Assembly (NCBI GenBank): GCA_903891475.1
Contig: CAITEP010000040.1
Location: 62,001-126,000 of the forward strand
Source of the DNA: an uncultured Mucilaginibacter sp.
Lineage (GTDB): Bacteria; Bacteroidota; Bacteroidia; Sphingobacteriales; Sphingobacteriaceae
Direction: 5' to 3'
Length of the DNA: 64,000 nt
Position 1 is the stretch's first letter; the number at the start of each line of letters is the position of its first letter. The translations under genes were made by a program, and so were the position numbers. Shown one piece after another: positions 33,377 to 43,559 of this stretch. The notes under the pieces were generated by a model. It saw nothing but the letters and a program-made list of their open reading frames with translations, ran no database searches and was not told the origin of the DNA.

Positions 33377-33404
33377 CAGTCCATTAAAAAATGGTTGTAA
33401 AAAT

Positions 33405-33478
33405 GCACTTGTAGCTCAATTGGATAGAGCACCTGACTACGGATCAGGAGGTTAGGGGTTCGACTCCCTTCAAGTGCA
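33405..33478 (+). tRNA. tRNA-Arg (anticodon ACG)
   Basis: A complete cloverleaf can be read: acceptor GCACTTG/CAAGTGC, D arm GCTC...GAGC, anticodon stem CCTGA/TCAGG with loop CTACGGA (anticodon ACG at 33439-33441), T arm with TTCGACT, discriminator A. CCA is not encoded. The ACG anticodon is normally edited to ICG. Confidence 0.97.
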
Positions 33479-33625
33479 CTGCTTATGTCTTAAGCATATA
33501 TTGCTGATTTAAGAAAATAATAACGCTAACTTTAGGCAATATCGAATTATTTTCATTATTTAGTTCCCGGTATAACCCAAAAAAGATTTTCTTATTCGCC
33601 GTAAGGCTTAAAAATTTTAACTAAC

Positions 33626-34204
33626 ATGCTCAATCTGGTATTATTTGGCCCTCCTGGTGCTGGCAAAGGAACTCAATCGCAGAAATTGATTGAAAAATAT
33701 GGTTTGATCCATCTTTCAACCGGTGATTTGCTCCGCAGCGAAATTACGCAAGGTACCCCGCTAGGTTTGGAGGCAAAAAAACTAATGGATCAAGGCGTTT
33801 TAGTGCCAGATGAAGTAGTGATAGGGATGATTAGTACCAAGCTGGATGCCAATAAGGATGCTAAAGGTTTTATTTTTGATGGTTTCCCGCGTACAGTAGC
33901 TCAAGCGGAAGCTTTGGATAGTTTATTGGAAGCCAAGAAGGCGCCAATAGCAGGCATGATTGCCTTGGAAGTAACCGATGCGGAATTGGAACATCGCTTA
34001 TTATTAAGAGGTAAAGATTCGGGCCGACCAGATGATGCTAACCCCGAAGTTATACGCAAGCGCGTTAAGGAATATAATGATAAAACCGCCCCAGTTGCGG
34101 GCTATTATAAAAGCCAACATAAGTTTAATAGCATTAATGGAATGGGCACAATTGAAGAAATTTTTCATTCAATTGAGGAGATTATTAAAGGATATCTACA
34201 ATAG
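33626..34204 (+). CDS. adk: Adenylate kinase
   Basis: The 192-residue protein has the P-loop FGPPGAGKGTQ, the AMP site LSTGDLLRSE, FDGFPRTVAQAE and RGKDSGRPDD. It has the short form of the lid without the zinc ribbon, usual in Bacteroidota. It interconverts 2 ADP with ATP and AMP. obgE follows 127 bp later on the same strand, a conserved Bacteroidota pair. Confidence 0.96.
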   Translation: MLNLVLFGPPGAGKGTQSQKLIEKYGLIHLSTGDLLRSEITQGTPLGLEAKKLMDQGVLVPDEVVIGMISTKLDANKDAKGFIFDGFPRTVAQAEALDSLLEAKKAPIAGMIALEVTDAELEHRLLLRGKDSGRPDDANPEVIRKRVKEYNDKTAPVAGYYKSQHKFNSINGMGTIEEIFHSIEEIIKGYLQ

Positions 34205-34331
34205 CCAAAAAACAAAAAGGGAGTTATTTTCTTTTTAACTTGTTTCAAAACCATTTTTTATAAAAACACCATTAAATGCTTGGTAATTTATTTCCCTTGC
34301 AATTTACTTCCATCATTTAAAAATAGCAAAC

Positions 34332-35330
34332 ATGTCGCAGGGTTCAAATTTTGTTGATTACGTAAAAATTTGTTGCCGATCCGGGCATGGTGGCGCTGGC
34401 TCCGCACATTTGCACCGGGATAAATTTACCGCCAAAGGCGGTCCTGATGGTGGCGATGGGGGTAGGGGCGGCCATGTAATTGTTAAAGGTAACGCCCAAT
34501 TATGGACCTTACTACACCTCAAATTTCGTAAACACGTAATTGCTGGCGATGGTGGTTCGGGAGGAAGTTCCTTGAAGAGTGGTAAAACTGGCGAAGATGA
34601 AATTTTAGAAGTCCCGCTAGGTACCATTGCAAAAAATGCCGATACCGGCGAAACCTTGTTTGAAATAACTGCCGATGGCGAAACCAAAATTTTAACCAAT
34701 GGCGGTCGTGGTGGTTTGGGAAATTGGCATTTTAAAACACCCACCTTGCAAACTCCCCGCTTTGCCCAACCTGGCGAGGAAGGCAAGGAAGAATGGAACG
34801 TATTAGAACTAAAAATATTGGCCGATGTAGGCTTGGTAGGTTTCCCGAATGCCGGGAAATCGACCCTGTTATCAGTAGTATCGGCAGCTAAGCCCGAGAT
34901 TGCCGATTATGCCTTTACCACCATTGTACCTAATTTGGGTATAGTTGGCTATCGGAATGGCAAATCATTCGTAATGGCCGATATTCCGGGTATTATAGAG
35001 GGCGCGTCGCAAGGCAAGGGTTTAGGCTTTAGATTTTTAAGGCATATTGAGCGTAATTCGGTATTGTTATTCATGATACCTGCCGATACTACCCGCACCA
35101 TTTCGGAAGAGTACGCCATTTTATTGCATGAATTGGAGGCTTATAATCCGGAGCTGATACACAAACCGAGGGTATTGGCCATCACCAAATCTGATTTATT
35201 GGATGATGAACTGCAAGATGAAATGAAAAGAGAAGTTCCTAAAAATATTCCTTATATATTTATTTCTTCGGTAGCCCAAAAAAACATAGACGGATTAAAG
35301 GATTTACTTTGGAAAGAAATTAATAAGTAG
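34332..35330 (+). CDS. obgE: Obg family GTPase (ribosome assembly)
   Basis: The 332-residue protein has the Gly-rich Obg fold (residues 1-160: [45 protein letters not shown]). The G domain has [10 protein letters not shown] (G1), switch [19 protein letters not shown] (G3) and TKSDL (G4). No C-terminal OCT domain is present. It is an essential large-subunit assembly and stress GTPase. Confidence 0.96.
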   Translation: MSQGSNFVDYVKICCRSGHGGAGSAHLHRDKFTAKGGPDGGDGGRGGHVIVKGNAQLWTLLHLKFRKHVIAGDGGSGGSSLKSGKTGEDEILEVPLGTIAKNADTGETLFEITADGETKILTNGGRGGLGNWHFKTPTLQTPRFAQPGEEGKEEWNVLELKILADVGLVGFPNAGKSTLLSVVSAAKPEIADYAFTTIVPNLGIVGYRNGKSFVMADIPGIIEGASQGKGLGFRFLRHIERNSVLLFMIPADTTRTISEEYAILLHELEAYNPELIHKPRVLAITKSDLLDDELQDEMKREVPKNIPYIFISSVAQKNIDGLKDLLWKEINK

Positions 35331-35357
35331 GTTTTGGTAAACTTAGCTCATAAACCT

Positions 35358-36923
35358 TTACTTTGCCATGTATAATGTGTATTTTTCGCCTAAAGGGTTA
35401 ATATCAAAGCCTTTATAGCCCGGGAATGATTTCATGATCATGGTTTCTTTTGGTCCTTGATAGTTGGCCGGTAATAAAATGTAAAGGGGTCCGGCATGAC
35501 CTTCATAAGTATAATCCTCCGAATCAATTCTCAAATTATCATCAATTGTAGGTAGGGTAATTACCCTGTTGTGGTTAATTTCCAAACCTATATCAGTATT
35601 AACAAAAACAAAAATGGCGTTCGTGTTTTCCGCGTCTAACTTCATCAATTTATTGAGTGTAGGTTGGTCTATATTTGGTTGAGCGATACCTGTAATACCT
35701 CGCGCACATTCCTTATTGTATTCAAATCCTTTTATTAAATAATTGCAGTTTAAAGCGAATATTACAACAAGAATGAGGCTAAATAAATAAGCGTAAATTT
35801 TTTTTAGGTTATTGAAATAGTAAACAATCCCAGGGATAATTAAAATACCTAAAATACGGAAATGCCTAGCTTCCATTGAAACATTTAGCTGGCGTAGATA
35901 GGCAATTCCAAAAAATAGGATAGCAACCACATAAAAAATTAAAAGGGTGTTACTATATGTCTTATTAAGAGATTTTGAAATGATTTGCCTAATTATTACC
36001 AACGATAAAAGTGTGAAGAAAATTAAAATAATAAGGCTGGGCATTGCTTCGAGGATGGGTTTTCCGGTATGGAAAATCAAGCCATTAAGGAGCTCATCTA
36101 CCGAGAAAAAAGAAAGTAGGGGAGCGGCAATAGGGAAACTGAAGGTAGCAAGCGTTAATTTTAAACCTGTTGAGACCGTAACCGGACTTTGGCCCTTTGA
36201 TAAAAAAACCATTTGAATAACTGCCAATGAAATGATGGCCGGAATACCAATCCAAACACCATTTTTAAGCCATATGCCCATCTTTTTGCTATCAATGGAT
36301 AAATGGTACCATAGGGATAGTAACCCTGCCCCGTACATCCAAATAAAGGATGATTTTAGAAAAAAGCCTATCCATCCTGAAAGCAACAAAAAAAGGAAAC
36401 TTGTTAAATTGAACTTTTTTATTGAAAAACAGCCAAACAAAAACCAACCTTCAAAGCTAAAGATAAGTAACTCGCCTCCGTTATAATTGATGTAAGGAAT
36501 AATAAAGGCTTGTTGCGCGATGATGAGCATTAAACTTATGGCAGCTACTTTTGCCGTAAAGCCTATTTTTTTAAAGAAAAAATAAAAGCCAGTTAAACCT
36601 ATAAAATTTACCAGCGTAACACAAATAGCTATGGCTTTTCCTAAGCTTAGTTGAAATAACCGTGCGATTAAATGCGGAACCAAATACTGCCCCGGCGACC
36701 ACCATGTTAAAAATTCATGATAATTTTTTGAAATATCACTTTGGTCAGGACTGCTAATTACATTAAATGGTGCCCCCGCTTGCATGGAACGCAGTACATG
36801 GAAGCCCATGCTTGGGTCGGGGAAAAGTGCAGGGGGGACGATAAATACAATGAGCCCCAAAAGCACTAATAGGATGGGAATGATAATTAGTATAACCTTA
36901 TGATTAACTCCTAATAACTTCAA
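35358..36923 (-). CDS. Polytopic membrane protein of the EPS locus (GT-C-like)
   Basis: The 521-residue protein has ~11 membrane helices and a soluble C-terminal ~100 residues (NTDIGLEINHNR..., YILLPANYQGP). An early loop with FPDPSMGFHVLRSMQAGAPFN carries acidic residues as in GT-C-fold lipid-linked sugar transferases (GT39/GT83-like). The fold call is inference. It is the last gene of the leftward EPS cluster, 16 bp after the acetyltransferase, so it probably belongs to polysaccharide assembly. Confidence 0.6.
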   Translation of the reverse strand: MKLLGVNHKVILIIIPILLVLLGLIVFIVPPALFPDPSMGFHVLRSMQAGAPFNVISSPDQSDISKNYHEFLTWWSPGQYLVPHLIARLFQLSLGKAIAICVTLVNFIGLTGFYFFFKKIGFTAKVAAISLMLIIAQQAFIIPYINYNGGELLIFSFEGWFLFGCFSIKKFNLTSFLFLLLSGWIGFFLKSSFIWMYGAGLLSLWYHLSIDSKKMGIWLKNGVWIGIPAIISLAVIQMVFLSKGQSPVTVSTGLKLTLATFSFPIAAPLLSFFSVDELLNGLIFHTGKPILEAMPSLIILIFFTLLSLVIIRQIISKSLNKTYSNTLLIFYVVAILFFGIAYLRQLNVSMEARHFRILGILIIPGIVYYFNNLKKIYAYLFSLILVVIFALNCNYLIKGFEYNKECARGITGIAQPNIDQPTLNKLMKLDAENTNAIFVFVNTDIGLEINHNRVITLPTIDDNLRIDSEDYTYEGHAGPLYILLPANYQGPKETMIMKSFPGYKGFDINPLGEKYTLYMAK

Positions 36924-36939
36924 TTTACAATTTTTTAAA

Positions 36940-37491
36940 TTATGAAATTACCCGTTCGCGTGTTTTTACAGCAGGGTTACCTTGATAAATAAAATAAGGC
37001 TCTAAATTTTTATTAGCAACCGAGCCACTTGTTAAAACAGCATGAGAACCAGCTGTTATACCTTTATTTACAATTGCTCCGGCACCTATCCAAACACCAT
37101 CTTCTAATATTATTTTATCAACCAATAAATCAAAGGTTGTTTTTTTATAATTATGGCTACCCGTTAATAGTAAAGCGCCCTGTGAGAGGCAAACATTACA
37201 GCCGATGATAATTGGTACCAAGCTATCAATCCATACATTTTCCCCTACCCAGGTATTATCACCAATTACCAAATTCCAAGGGTATTTTATGTTTACGCAA
37301 GGCTTTATAGTTACATTTTTTCCAATTTTAGCCCCAAATACTTTTAAAAGAAAAACTTTGAGACCATTTATAGGTAACATACTCGATTTTAAAAACAAAG
37401 AATTGAAGTAAAACCAAATTACTCTTTTTAAAGGATTGCCTCCCGGCTTAAAAAAGGAATTATTATAAGTTGATAGGTTTGTCTGTGCCAT
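36940..37491 (-). CDS. WcaF-like hexapeptide-repeat acetyltransferase
   Basis: The 183-residue protein shows left-handed beta-helix hexapeptides (IGKNVTIKPCVNIKYPWNLVIGDNTWVGENVWIDSL, IIIGCNVCLSQGALLLTGSH, ILEDGVWIGAGAIVNKGITAG) and the end YQGNPAVKTRERV. This fits the putative colanic-acid acetyltransferase WcaF group, which O-acetylates sugars of exopolysaccharides. Its 5' end overlaps the GT2-exosortase gene by 29 bp. Confidence 0.88.
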   Translation of the reverse strand: MAQTNLSTYNNSFFKPGGNPLKRVIWFYFNSLFLKSSMLPINGLKVFLLKVFGAKIGKNVTIKPCVNIKYPWNLVIGDNTWVGENVWIDSLVPIIIGCNVCLSQGALLLTGSHNYKKTTFDLLVDKIILEDGVWIGAGAIVNKGITAGSHAVLTSGSVANKNLEPYFIYQGNPAVKTRERVIS

Positions 37492-38941
37492 TTTTTTTAT
37501 CAGTTGAATAATCAGCTTTTACCCAAAAATAGATACTAACAACAATTAGAATGTATATACTTAGGTTAAAGATAGCATGATGATCAAATATTTGAGATTG
37601 ACTTTTAGTACCAAAAGCACCTAAAAGCACAAAACGTACAATATTTAAAGCCTCAATACCCAAAATACCACCGATTAGGAACCATACTTTTGATTTAATA
37701 TTTTTTGGATAGGCAATAACAAAGGCACTAAAAAAGCTTATTAAAGCCAGGCCAAGGCATGAATACACCAATTTTAATGAGCCATGTCCGGCTATGAGTA
37801 AATAATATTCATTAAAAATAGAAGGATAACCAAAAAAGCCTAAAACTTTGGTACTTAAGTAAAGTAGCCCAAAGCGTAATTGGTGGATGTAGTTTAAATA
37901 ATTGGCGGCAAAAGCCCAATAATGCTTACTACCGGGAGAAGTAAGGCTAAAATTTACCTTATTAAAAAAATCAAAAGCTAAGAATAGCACTAAAAATGAA
38001 AGGATAAACTTGAATGATCCTATTTTGGATAGCATATTTGGATTATTATCAACCACTTCATCCTTTTTTAGGATTTCATCAATCTTTACATCCACAATTA
38101 ATCTAAACCAAAAACCTTGGAGAAAGTGAAAAATAACACCTGTATTGCCGTCGAGTATACCTAGCTTAAAAAATATCCGGTAAAAAAAATAAATGCTTGG
38201 TCGGGCATACCTTGGCAGTTGCCACCATAATTGTTTTAACCAAGCAGTTCTACTATCTGGGGAGCCCCATAAATTAGGCTTAATGGTTTGTTGCCTAATT
38301 TTTTGCATTCTTTCCACCTCTTCAATGGCCACCAAATCGCTGTAGCGGTTATGTTTATTTATCCAAAAGCTTATTTTGTTTTCCTTTAAATTTTCTTCTA
38401 ATAGGTAGCCCTCTTTCCATATAATCGTTTTCCCCGGAACTATAAACCGATGATCCATATTCTCGTTTAAGTCAGAAAAACCGGCACCAAAACGAATCAT
38501 TTTAAGAAGGTAGAAAGGGAAATAGCCACCATGTTTTATCCATTTACCTTTAAAATAGTTTTTACGGTTAAAATATATGCCATCAATCCCCTCAAAGTCT
38601 TCGTTTTTAAAGCTTTCCAATCGAGCAAATAATTCGGGAGTAACAACCTGATCAGCATCTAAACAAACTATCCATGGGGTTTTTATTTGAAAATTATGGA
38701 GCGCGAAATCCCATTGCTTGGGATGATTTTCAAATGGATTGGTTAAAACGGTAGCGCCAATATTATTTGCAATTTCGAGCGTGCTATCTGTACTGCCTGA
38801 GTCTAATATAAAAATTTTGGCATTTAATGCTTTTATAGAGTTTAACAACCTTGGCAGGTGAATTTCTTCGTTAAATGTTAATATGATGAAAGAAAACTGA
38901 TTATTCAATTTTATGATGTTTTGATTTATCTGCTGCTTCAA
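37463..38941 (-). CDS. GT2 glycosyltransferase-exosortase fusion (XrtY-like)
   Basis: Residues ~15-290 are a WaaE/KdtX-type GT2 domain with FIILTFNEEIHL, DSGSTDST and VCLDADQ (the DxD motif at ~95-97). From ~307 on come about seven membrane helices ending in an exosortase/archaeosortase core: YSCLG with Cys 395, ALNIVRF with Arg 436 and FDHHAIFN with His 454/455. Exosortases cleave PEP-CTERM-like tails of secreted proteins and are encoded with EPS genes. From memory, NCBI names such a form in this family exosortase Y, next to the glycosyltransferase XYAG1 and a Wzy-like protein, as here. One chain carrying both activities is unusual. No sorted substrate is visible in the window. Confidence 0.85.
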   Translation of the reverse strand: MKQQINQNIIKLNNQFSFIILTFNEEIHLPRLLNSIKALNAKIFILDSGSTDSTLEIANNIGATVLTNPFENHPKQWDFALHNFQIKTPWIVCLDADQVVTPELFARLESFKNEDFEGIDGIYFNRKNYFKGKWIKHGGYFPFYLLKMIRFGAGFSDLNENMDHRFIVPGKTIIWKEGYLLEENLKENKISFWINKHNRYSDLVAIEEVERMQKIRQQTIKPNLWGSPDSRTAWLKQLWWQLPRYARPSIYFFYRIFFKLGILDGNTGVIFHFLQGFWFRLIVDVKIDEILKKDEVVDNNPNMLSKIGSFKFILSFLVLFLAFDFFNKVNFSLTSPGSKHYWAFAANYLNYIHQLRFGLLYLSTKVLGFFGYPSIFNEYYLLIAGHGSLKLVYSCLGLALISFFSAFVIAYPKNIKSKVWFLIGGILGIEALNIVRFVLLGAFGTKSQSQIFDHHAIFNLSIYILIVVSIYFWVKADYSTDKKNGTDKPINL

Positions 38942-39048
38942 AAATAAGCAAATCTAAATCAATATAAAGGCTTAATTAATAGCCTAGGTTTTATAACTGA
39001 ATAAAAGTTGTTAGAAAGATAGTTAGTTTCGTGATAAATGGGATTAAA

Positions 39049-40197
39049 TCAGTTATGGTTGGATTGTAGTATGTTCGTATAAAAATCAATATATTTTTTT
39101 ACCAAGCTATCCTCTAAAAAGTCATCATAAATTATTTTAGGGGCTTTTTCACGGATAATCTTAAGCTTATCTTTTTGGTTCGTACCAATTTCATTAATTA
39201 TTTCTAATACCGATTGAACATTATTCTTGCAAATCCATCCTAAATCATTTTTTTCAACATAATCCGCCAAGCCAACTTTATCGCTAATTAAAACAGGGGT
39301 ACCAACCGCCAGACTCTCAATAACCGCGTTACCGAAATTTTCATCGTAGGAGGGTAAAATAAAAAGGTCGTGGTTATGAAGCACATCAAATTTATTTTCA
39401 TTCTGAAAGCCTAACCAAGTAATATTATTTGCAACATTAGTATTTATTGCGATTGATTTTAAAGTGTTTATATAGTCTGATTCGCCACTACCAGCAATAT
39501 AAAGGTGATAAGGGAATTTTATACCATTAAGCGCATTGATTAAAATTTCGAGTCCCTTTTTTTGTTCAATTCTCGAAAAGAATAAAAGTCTCAATTTTTC
39601 TGAATGTTTATTATTTTCCCAAACTTTAAAGAGTGGTAATTTTACAAAATTTGGTAATAGGCATATACTTAATGGATTTAGAAAAGAGCTTATTGCTTTT
39701 TTTTCTAGCTCAGAGGTAACGTGAAAGTATGATTTATTGAGTAAGACCTTGCCCCAAAATGTATGAATTGCCCATTTTGGCCCAATGTTTTTGTTTTGGA
39801 AGGAATAGCTACTTAGAGTACCTCTTGGTGAAATTATAATCGGCACACCTTTTATAATTGCTATTGTAGCTGAAAAAAGAGAAACCAAGTTCCACCATGC
39901 GTGTATGTGTACTAAATCAAACTTTTTTATATTTCTCCATAAACTGGTTAGTAATGCTGGCGAAAAATGACTATGGTCCTTTGTTAAACGTTTAAAATAG
40001 GTAGTGGTAACACCATCGGTTTTTAAAGTTGAATTAGGTAAAATATCAAGTTCAGTTTTTCCATTAGCTGTAGTGGTATAAACCTCAACATCTATACCAG
40101 CTTTAACTAATTGTTCGCTAAGCATAGAAACCGACATGGTAGGACCACCATAAACATAGGCCGGTTTATAAGCAGCACAAATTTGTAAAATTTTCAA
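39049..40197 (-). CDS. GT4 glycosyltransferase (XYAG1-like)
   Basis: The 382-residue GT-B protein begins KILQICAAYKPAYVYGGPTMSVSMLSE and has PIIISPRGTLSSYSF, LLFFSRIEQKKGLEILI and the donor-binding SYDENFGNAVIESLAVGTPVLISDKVG with the E-x7-E motif. It adds a sugar to a lipid-linked acceptor on the cytoplasmic face. Its position beside the exosortase and the Wzy-like gene (4-bp overlap) is the context for XrtY-associated XYAG1. Confidence 0.85.
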   Translation of the reverse strand: MKILQICAAYKPAYVYGGPTMSVSMLSEQLVKAGIDVEVYTTTANGKTELDILPNSTLKTDGVTTTYFKRLTKDHSHFSPALLTSLWRNIKKFDLVHIHAWWNLVSLFSATIAIIKGVPIIISPRGTLSSYSFQNKNIGPKWAIHTFWGKVLLNKSYFHVTSELEKKAISSFLNPLSICLLPNFVKLPLFKVWENNKHSEKLRLLFFSRIEQKKGLEILINALNGIKFPYHLYIAGSGESDYINTLKSIAINTNVANNITWLGFQNENKFDVLHNHDLFILPSYDENFGNAVIESLAVGTPVLISDKVGLADYVEKNDLGWICKNNVQSVLEIINEIGTNQKDKLKIIREKAPKIIYDDFLEDSLVKKYIDFYTNILQSNHN

Positions 40198-41603
40198 ATC
40201 TCTTTTATTATTGACAATATCCTCATCACCCTAAATAATACAAACATGGTTATAAAACTCCAAAAAACAGAATTGGCTAAGAACTCAAAGCTTAAACCTC
40301 GCCATAAGCTTTGGAAAAGTCCACTAAAAATTAATGCACAGCCAAGTAAATAACCTCCAAAGAGATACTCTGCTGTTTGCGAAATTCTTTGAGCCACAGT
40401 GCCGTAAAGATAAAGAAAAATAAAAACACCAAATGTTCCAAAACTTAAATAGCAGTCAACCACAAATGCAGGCTTTGCAGAAACAACTGATATGTCAGTA
40501 GTTACATCTGCAGCAAAGACTCTTTTCATTACCAAGTATTCGGTAATAGGTTTTTCTGGCCAAAATTCCCTTGGAACTAATGAAATAATTGATTGTTCGA
40601 TTATTTCAAAATAGTAAAAATCGACATGCTTTGGTGTAGATTGTACATATTGTGTAAACATACCAATCTCACTAAGTCTACCTGTTAAAAAATCCCAATT
40701 ACTTGTTTGCCCACTTTGCTCACTTTCAACCACCGCGTCTAATGCTAATTCGTAGGCATCGTCTGTATCAATACCTTCTTTCCATACACTCTGCCGAAAT
40801 ACTTCGATATATTTAGGAAGGAATGTAAATAATAATAGTAATAAAGGAACAAATATGATTATTACAGTTCTTTTATAGCTAGGATATAAAAATATACCCA
40901 AAACTAAAACACTTATAATAATGGGCTCTTTAAAACCTGATGTTAATGCATTATAAAAGTTTATGATATATAAAGTACTACATATTGAAGTACTTAATAA
41001 TTTTTTCTGGGGAATTGCGAGTGCAAGCGCTAAAGTTCCAGCAATAAAACTAAGGTTAGAAAATAGCCAGTAAAATTGTGTAAAACCAGGTAACCTTCCT
41101 AAGGTTGTTGAAATTATTACTGCAACGAAAGCAACTTTTAAAAGTAAACTAGCTATTGTTGATTTTTCTATAAAATATTTTTTTGGTACAGGATACTTCA
41201 TATTCTTTAATATCCCGGTAACAAACGCTGCATGAGCCAAAATATAATAACGCTGACATTCGGCAGTTAAATTTAATTGAACCTTATCTACTCTAAAGAG
41301 CTTATTAGTTGCTAAGTGAAAATCAACATAACCTAAAACATTTAGAAAATAGAATATCGACCCTACGCACATGTATCCAGCAAATATTAATTGAATCATA
41401 AATAATGGACGCATAAGTTGCTGCGAAAAGGAAAGGTCTTGTGGAATAGGTTTAACCCAGCCGCTCATAGTTAGTGAAAATATCATTAACGATCCTGACC
41501 ATGCAATTAAATAAGACAAAACAGGTAAACTTTGAACAAGCCAAGCCAATAACCAAGGCATATACAATATTGCATATTTACCTAAAGGGGTTTGATCTCT
41601 CAT
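40194..41603 (-). CDS. Wzy-like O-antigen polymerase, tandem paralogue 1
   Basis: The 469-residue protein has ~12 membrane segments, starting with MRDQTPLGKYAILYMPWLLAWLVQSLPV. A long periplasmic stretch (VWKEGIDTDDAYELALDAVVES, WDFLTGRLSEIGMFTQYVQSTPKH, REFWPEKPITEYLVMKRVFAAD) interrupts the helices, and ALTSGFKEPIIISVLVLGIF is strictly conserved in all three copies. It probably polymerises repeat units or ligates glycans. It overlaps the GT4 gene downstream by 4 bp. Paralogues 2 and 3 lie next to it. Confidence 0.75.
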   Translation of the reverse strand: MRDQTPLGKYAILYMPWLLAWLVQSLPVLSYLIAWSGSLMIFSLTMSGWVKPIPQDLSFSQQLMRPLFMIQLIFAGYMCVGSIFYFLNVLGYVDFHLATNKLFRVDKVQLNLTAECQRYYILAHAAFVTGILKNMKYPVPKKYFIEKSTIASLLLKVAFVAVIISTTLGRLPGFTQFYWLFSNLSFIAGTLALALAIPQKKLLSTSICSTLYIINFYNALTSGFKEPIIISVLVLGIFLYPSYKRTVIIIFVPLLLLLFTFLPKYIEVFRQSVWKEGIDTDDAYELALDAVVESEQSGQTSNWDFLTGRLSEIGMFTQYVQSTPKHVDFYYFEIIEQSIISLVPREFWPEKPITEYLVMKRVFAADVTTDISVVSAKPAFVVDCYLSFGTFGVFIFLYLYGTVAQRISQTAEYLFGGYLLGCALIFSGLFQSLWRGLSFEFLANSVFWSFITMFVLFRVMRILSIIKEI

Positions 41604-41882
41604 TTAGTATAATTTACTATTAATTGGAAACATCAAAAATAAATATATAATATTATTAATTAAAAAAATTACCAATTAATTGATTATAGAGCTTGTCATT
41701 TCGCAATATATTCTAATTTAAAAACTCTGATAATTATTTATTTGCAGACAAAGCATTGATTTTAAATTTTATAAATTCAATTAAAGGTATCCGTAATTTG
41801 GTTTATTTATCATTTAATCATGAATTTGTTTTATCAATTTATATGAGTTTATATTTTTATTTTGATAATCACATTATTATAA

Positions 41883-43298
41883 TTAATTGATGTACTTTTT
41901 TAGAACGTTTAAAATCTTTAAAAATTGGAAAATAATCAACATACTTATAAAGCTCCAAAAAACTGAATTAGCAATGAACTCAAAACTGAGGCCTCGCCAT
42001 AAACTTTGAAATAGTCCACTAAAAATTAGCGCGGTGCCCAATAAATAACCACCAAAAAGATATTCAGCGGTCTGTGAAATTCTTTGTGCTATCATTCCAT
42101 ATAAGTAAAGAAATATAAATATTCCAATTGCTCCAAAACTTAAATAGCAATCAACTATAAATGCTGGTTTTGCAGAAACAACTGATATACTTCCGGTAAC
42201 ACCTGCAGCATAAACCCTTTTCATAACCAAAATTTCAGTAACGGGCTTTTCAGGCCAAATTTCTCGGGGAACTAATGAAATAATAGATTGGCGAACAATT
42301 TCAAAGCTATAATAATCAATATGCTTAGGCGTCGATTCTACATATTGGGTGAACATACCAATCTCACTAAGTCTGCCAGTTAAAAAATCCCAATTACTTG
42401 TTTCGCCACTTTCTTCACTTTCAATAGTTGCATCTAATGCTAATTCATAAGCGTCATCAATATCAACACCTTCTTTCCATGCACTTTCACGAAATACTTG
42501 ATTGAATTTAGGTAGGAAAATAAACAAGAGAAGCAATATTGGAATGAAAGTTATCACCACTATTCTCTTATAATTAGGGTATAAAAATATACCCAAAACT
42601 AGTACACTGACAATAATAGGTTCCTTAAATCCCGAGGTAAGTGCAGTATAGAAATTTATTACATATAATACACTACAAACTAAAGTACTTAATATCCGTT
42701 TTTGAGGAATTGCAAGCGCAAGTGCTAAGGTGCCTGAAATAAAACTGAGGTTAGCAAACTGCCAGTAAAGTTGAGTAAACCCAGGTAATCTCCCAATTGT
42801 AGTTGATACTAAAAGTGCTACGAAAGCAATTTTTAATAGTAAGCTTGTTATTGTTGATTTTTCAATAAAATATTTTTTTGGAATTGGATAATTCATGTTT
42901 CTTAGAATTCCTGTTACAAATGCGGCATGACCTAATACATAGTATCTTTGACATTCAGCTGTTAAGTTTAATTGGGCAGTATCTATCCTATAAATTTTAT
43001 TTGTTACCAAATGAAAATCAACATATCCTAAAACGTTCAAGAAATAAAATATTGAACCAACACACATGTATCCAGCAAATATTAGTTGGATCATGAATAA
43101 TGGACGCATGAGTTGCTCAGATAAAGTTAAATCCTTGGGTATAGGTTTAACCCATCCACTTATAGTTGCTGCAAATATCAATAACGACCCTGACCAGGCA
43201 ATAAAATATGATAAAATTGGTAAGCTCTGAACTATCCAAGCTAAAAGCCACGGTATATATAAAATTAAATATCTACTAAACGGTGATTGATTTCTCAT
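41883..43298 (-). CDS. Wzy-like O-antigen polymerase, tandem paralogue 2
   Basis: The 471-residue protein is closely similar to paralogue 1 along its whole length (LRPLFMIQLIFAGYMCVGS, WDFLTGRLSEIGMFTQYVES, GGYLLGTALIFSGLFQSLWR), with small differences mostly in the membrane segments and one loop (ESEESGETSN versus ESEQSGQTSN). The 279-bp gap to the next gene is non-coding. The copy is intact, so two functional polymerases of near identical type are predicted. Confidence 0.75.
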   Translation of the reverse strand: MRNQSPFSRYLILYIPWLLAWIVQSLPILSYFIAWSGSLLIFAATISGWVKPIPKDLTLSEQLMRPLFMIQLIFAGYMCVGSIFYFLNVLGYVDFHLVTNKIYRIDTAQLNLTAECQRYYVLGHAAFVTGILRNMNYPIPKKYFIEKSTITSLLLKIAFVALLVSTTIGRLPGFTQLYWQFANLSFISGTLALALAIPQKRILSTLVCSVLYVINFYTALTSGFKEPIIVSVLVLGIFLYPNYKRIVVITFIPILLLLFIFLPKFNQVFRESAWKEGVDIDDAYELALDATIESEESGETSNWDFLTGRLSEIGMFTQYVESTPKHIDYYSFEIVRQSIISLVPREIWPEKPVTEILVMKRVYAAGVTGSISVVSAKPAFIVDCYLSFGAIGIFIFLYLYGMIAQRISQTAEYLFGGYLLGTALIFSGLFQSLWRGLSFEFIANSVFWSFISMLIIFQFLKILNVLKKYIN

Positions 43299-43559
43299 TA
43301 ATAATAATTTATATTTAATTGTTCAAACAATTAAATATGATAAACACGTAAATTTTCTAGTGTTATGTATTTTAAAAATTATAAGCTCAATAATTATCAA
43401 GCCTAATTTACTCGGGTACGTTTAATCCACTTTGATTTTAAAAGTTACTAGAGGCAAATTTTATAATTCATAATTTTTGATTTTTATTAAACTAATTAAA
43501 ATTTTAGTATTTCTTGCTTTTCTACAAGTAAATTCAATTTACTATTGCTTACTTGAAAT

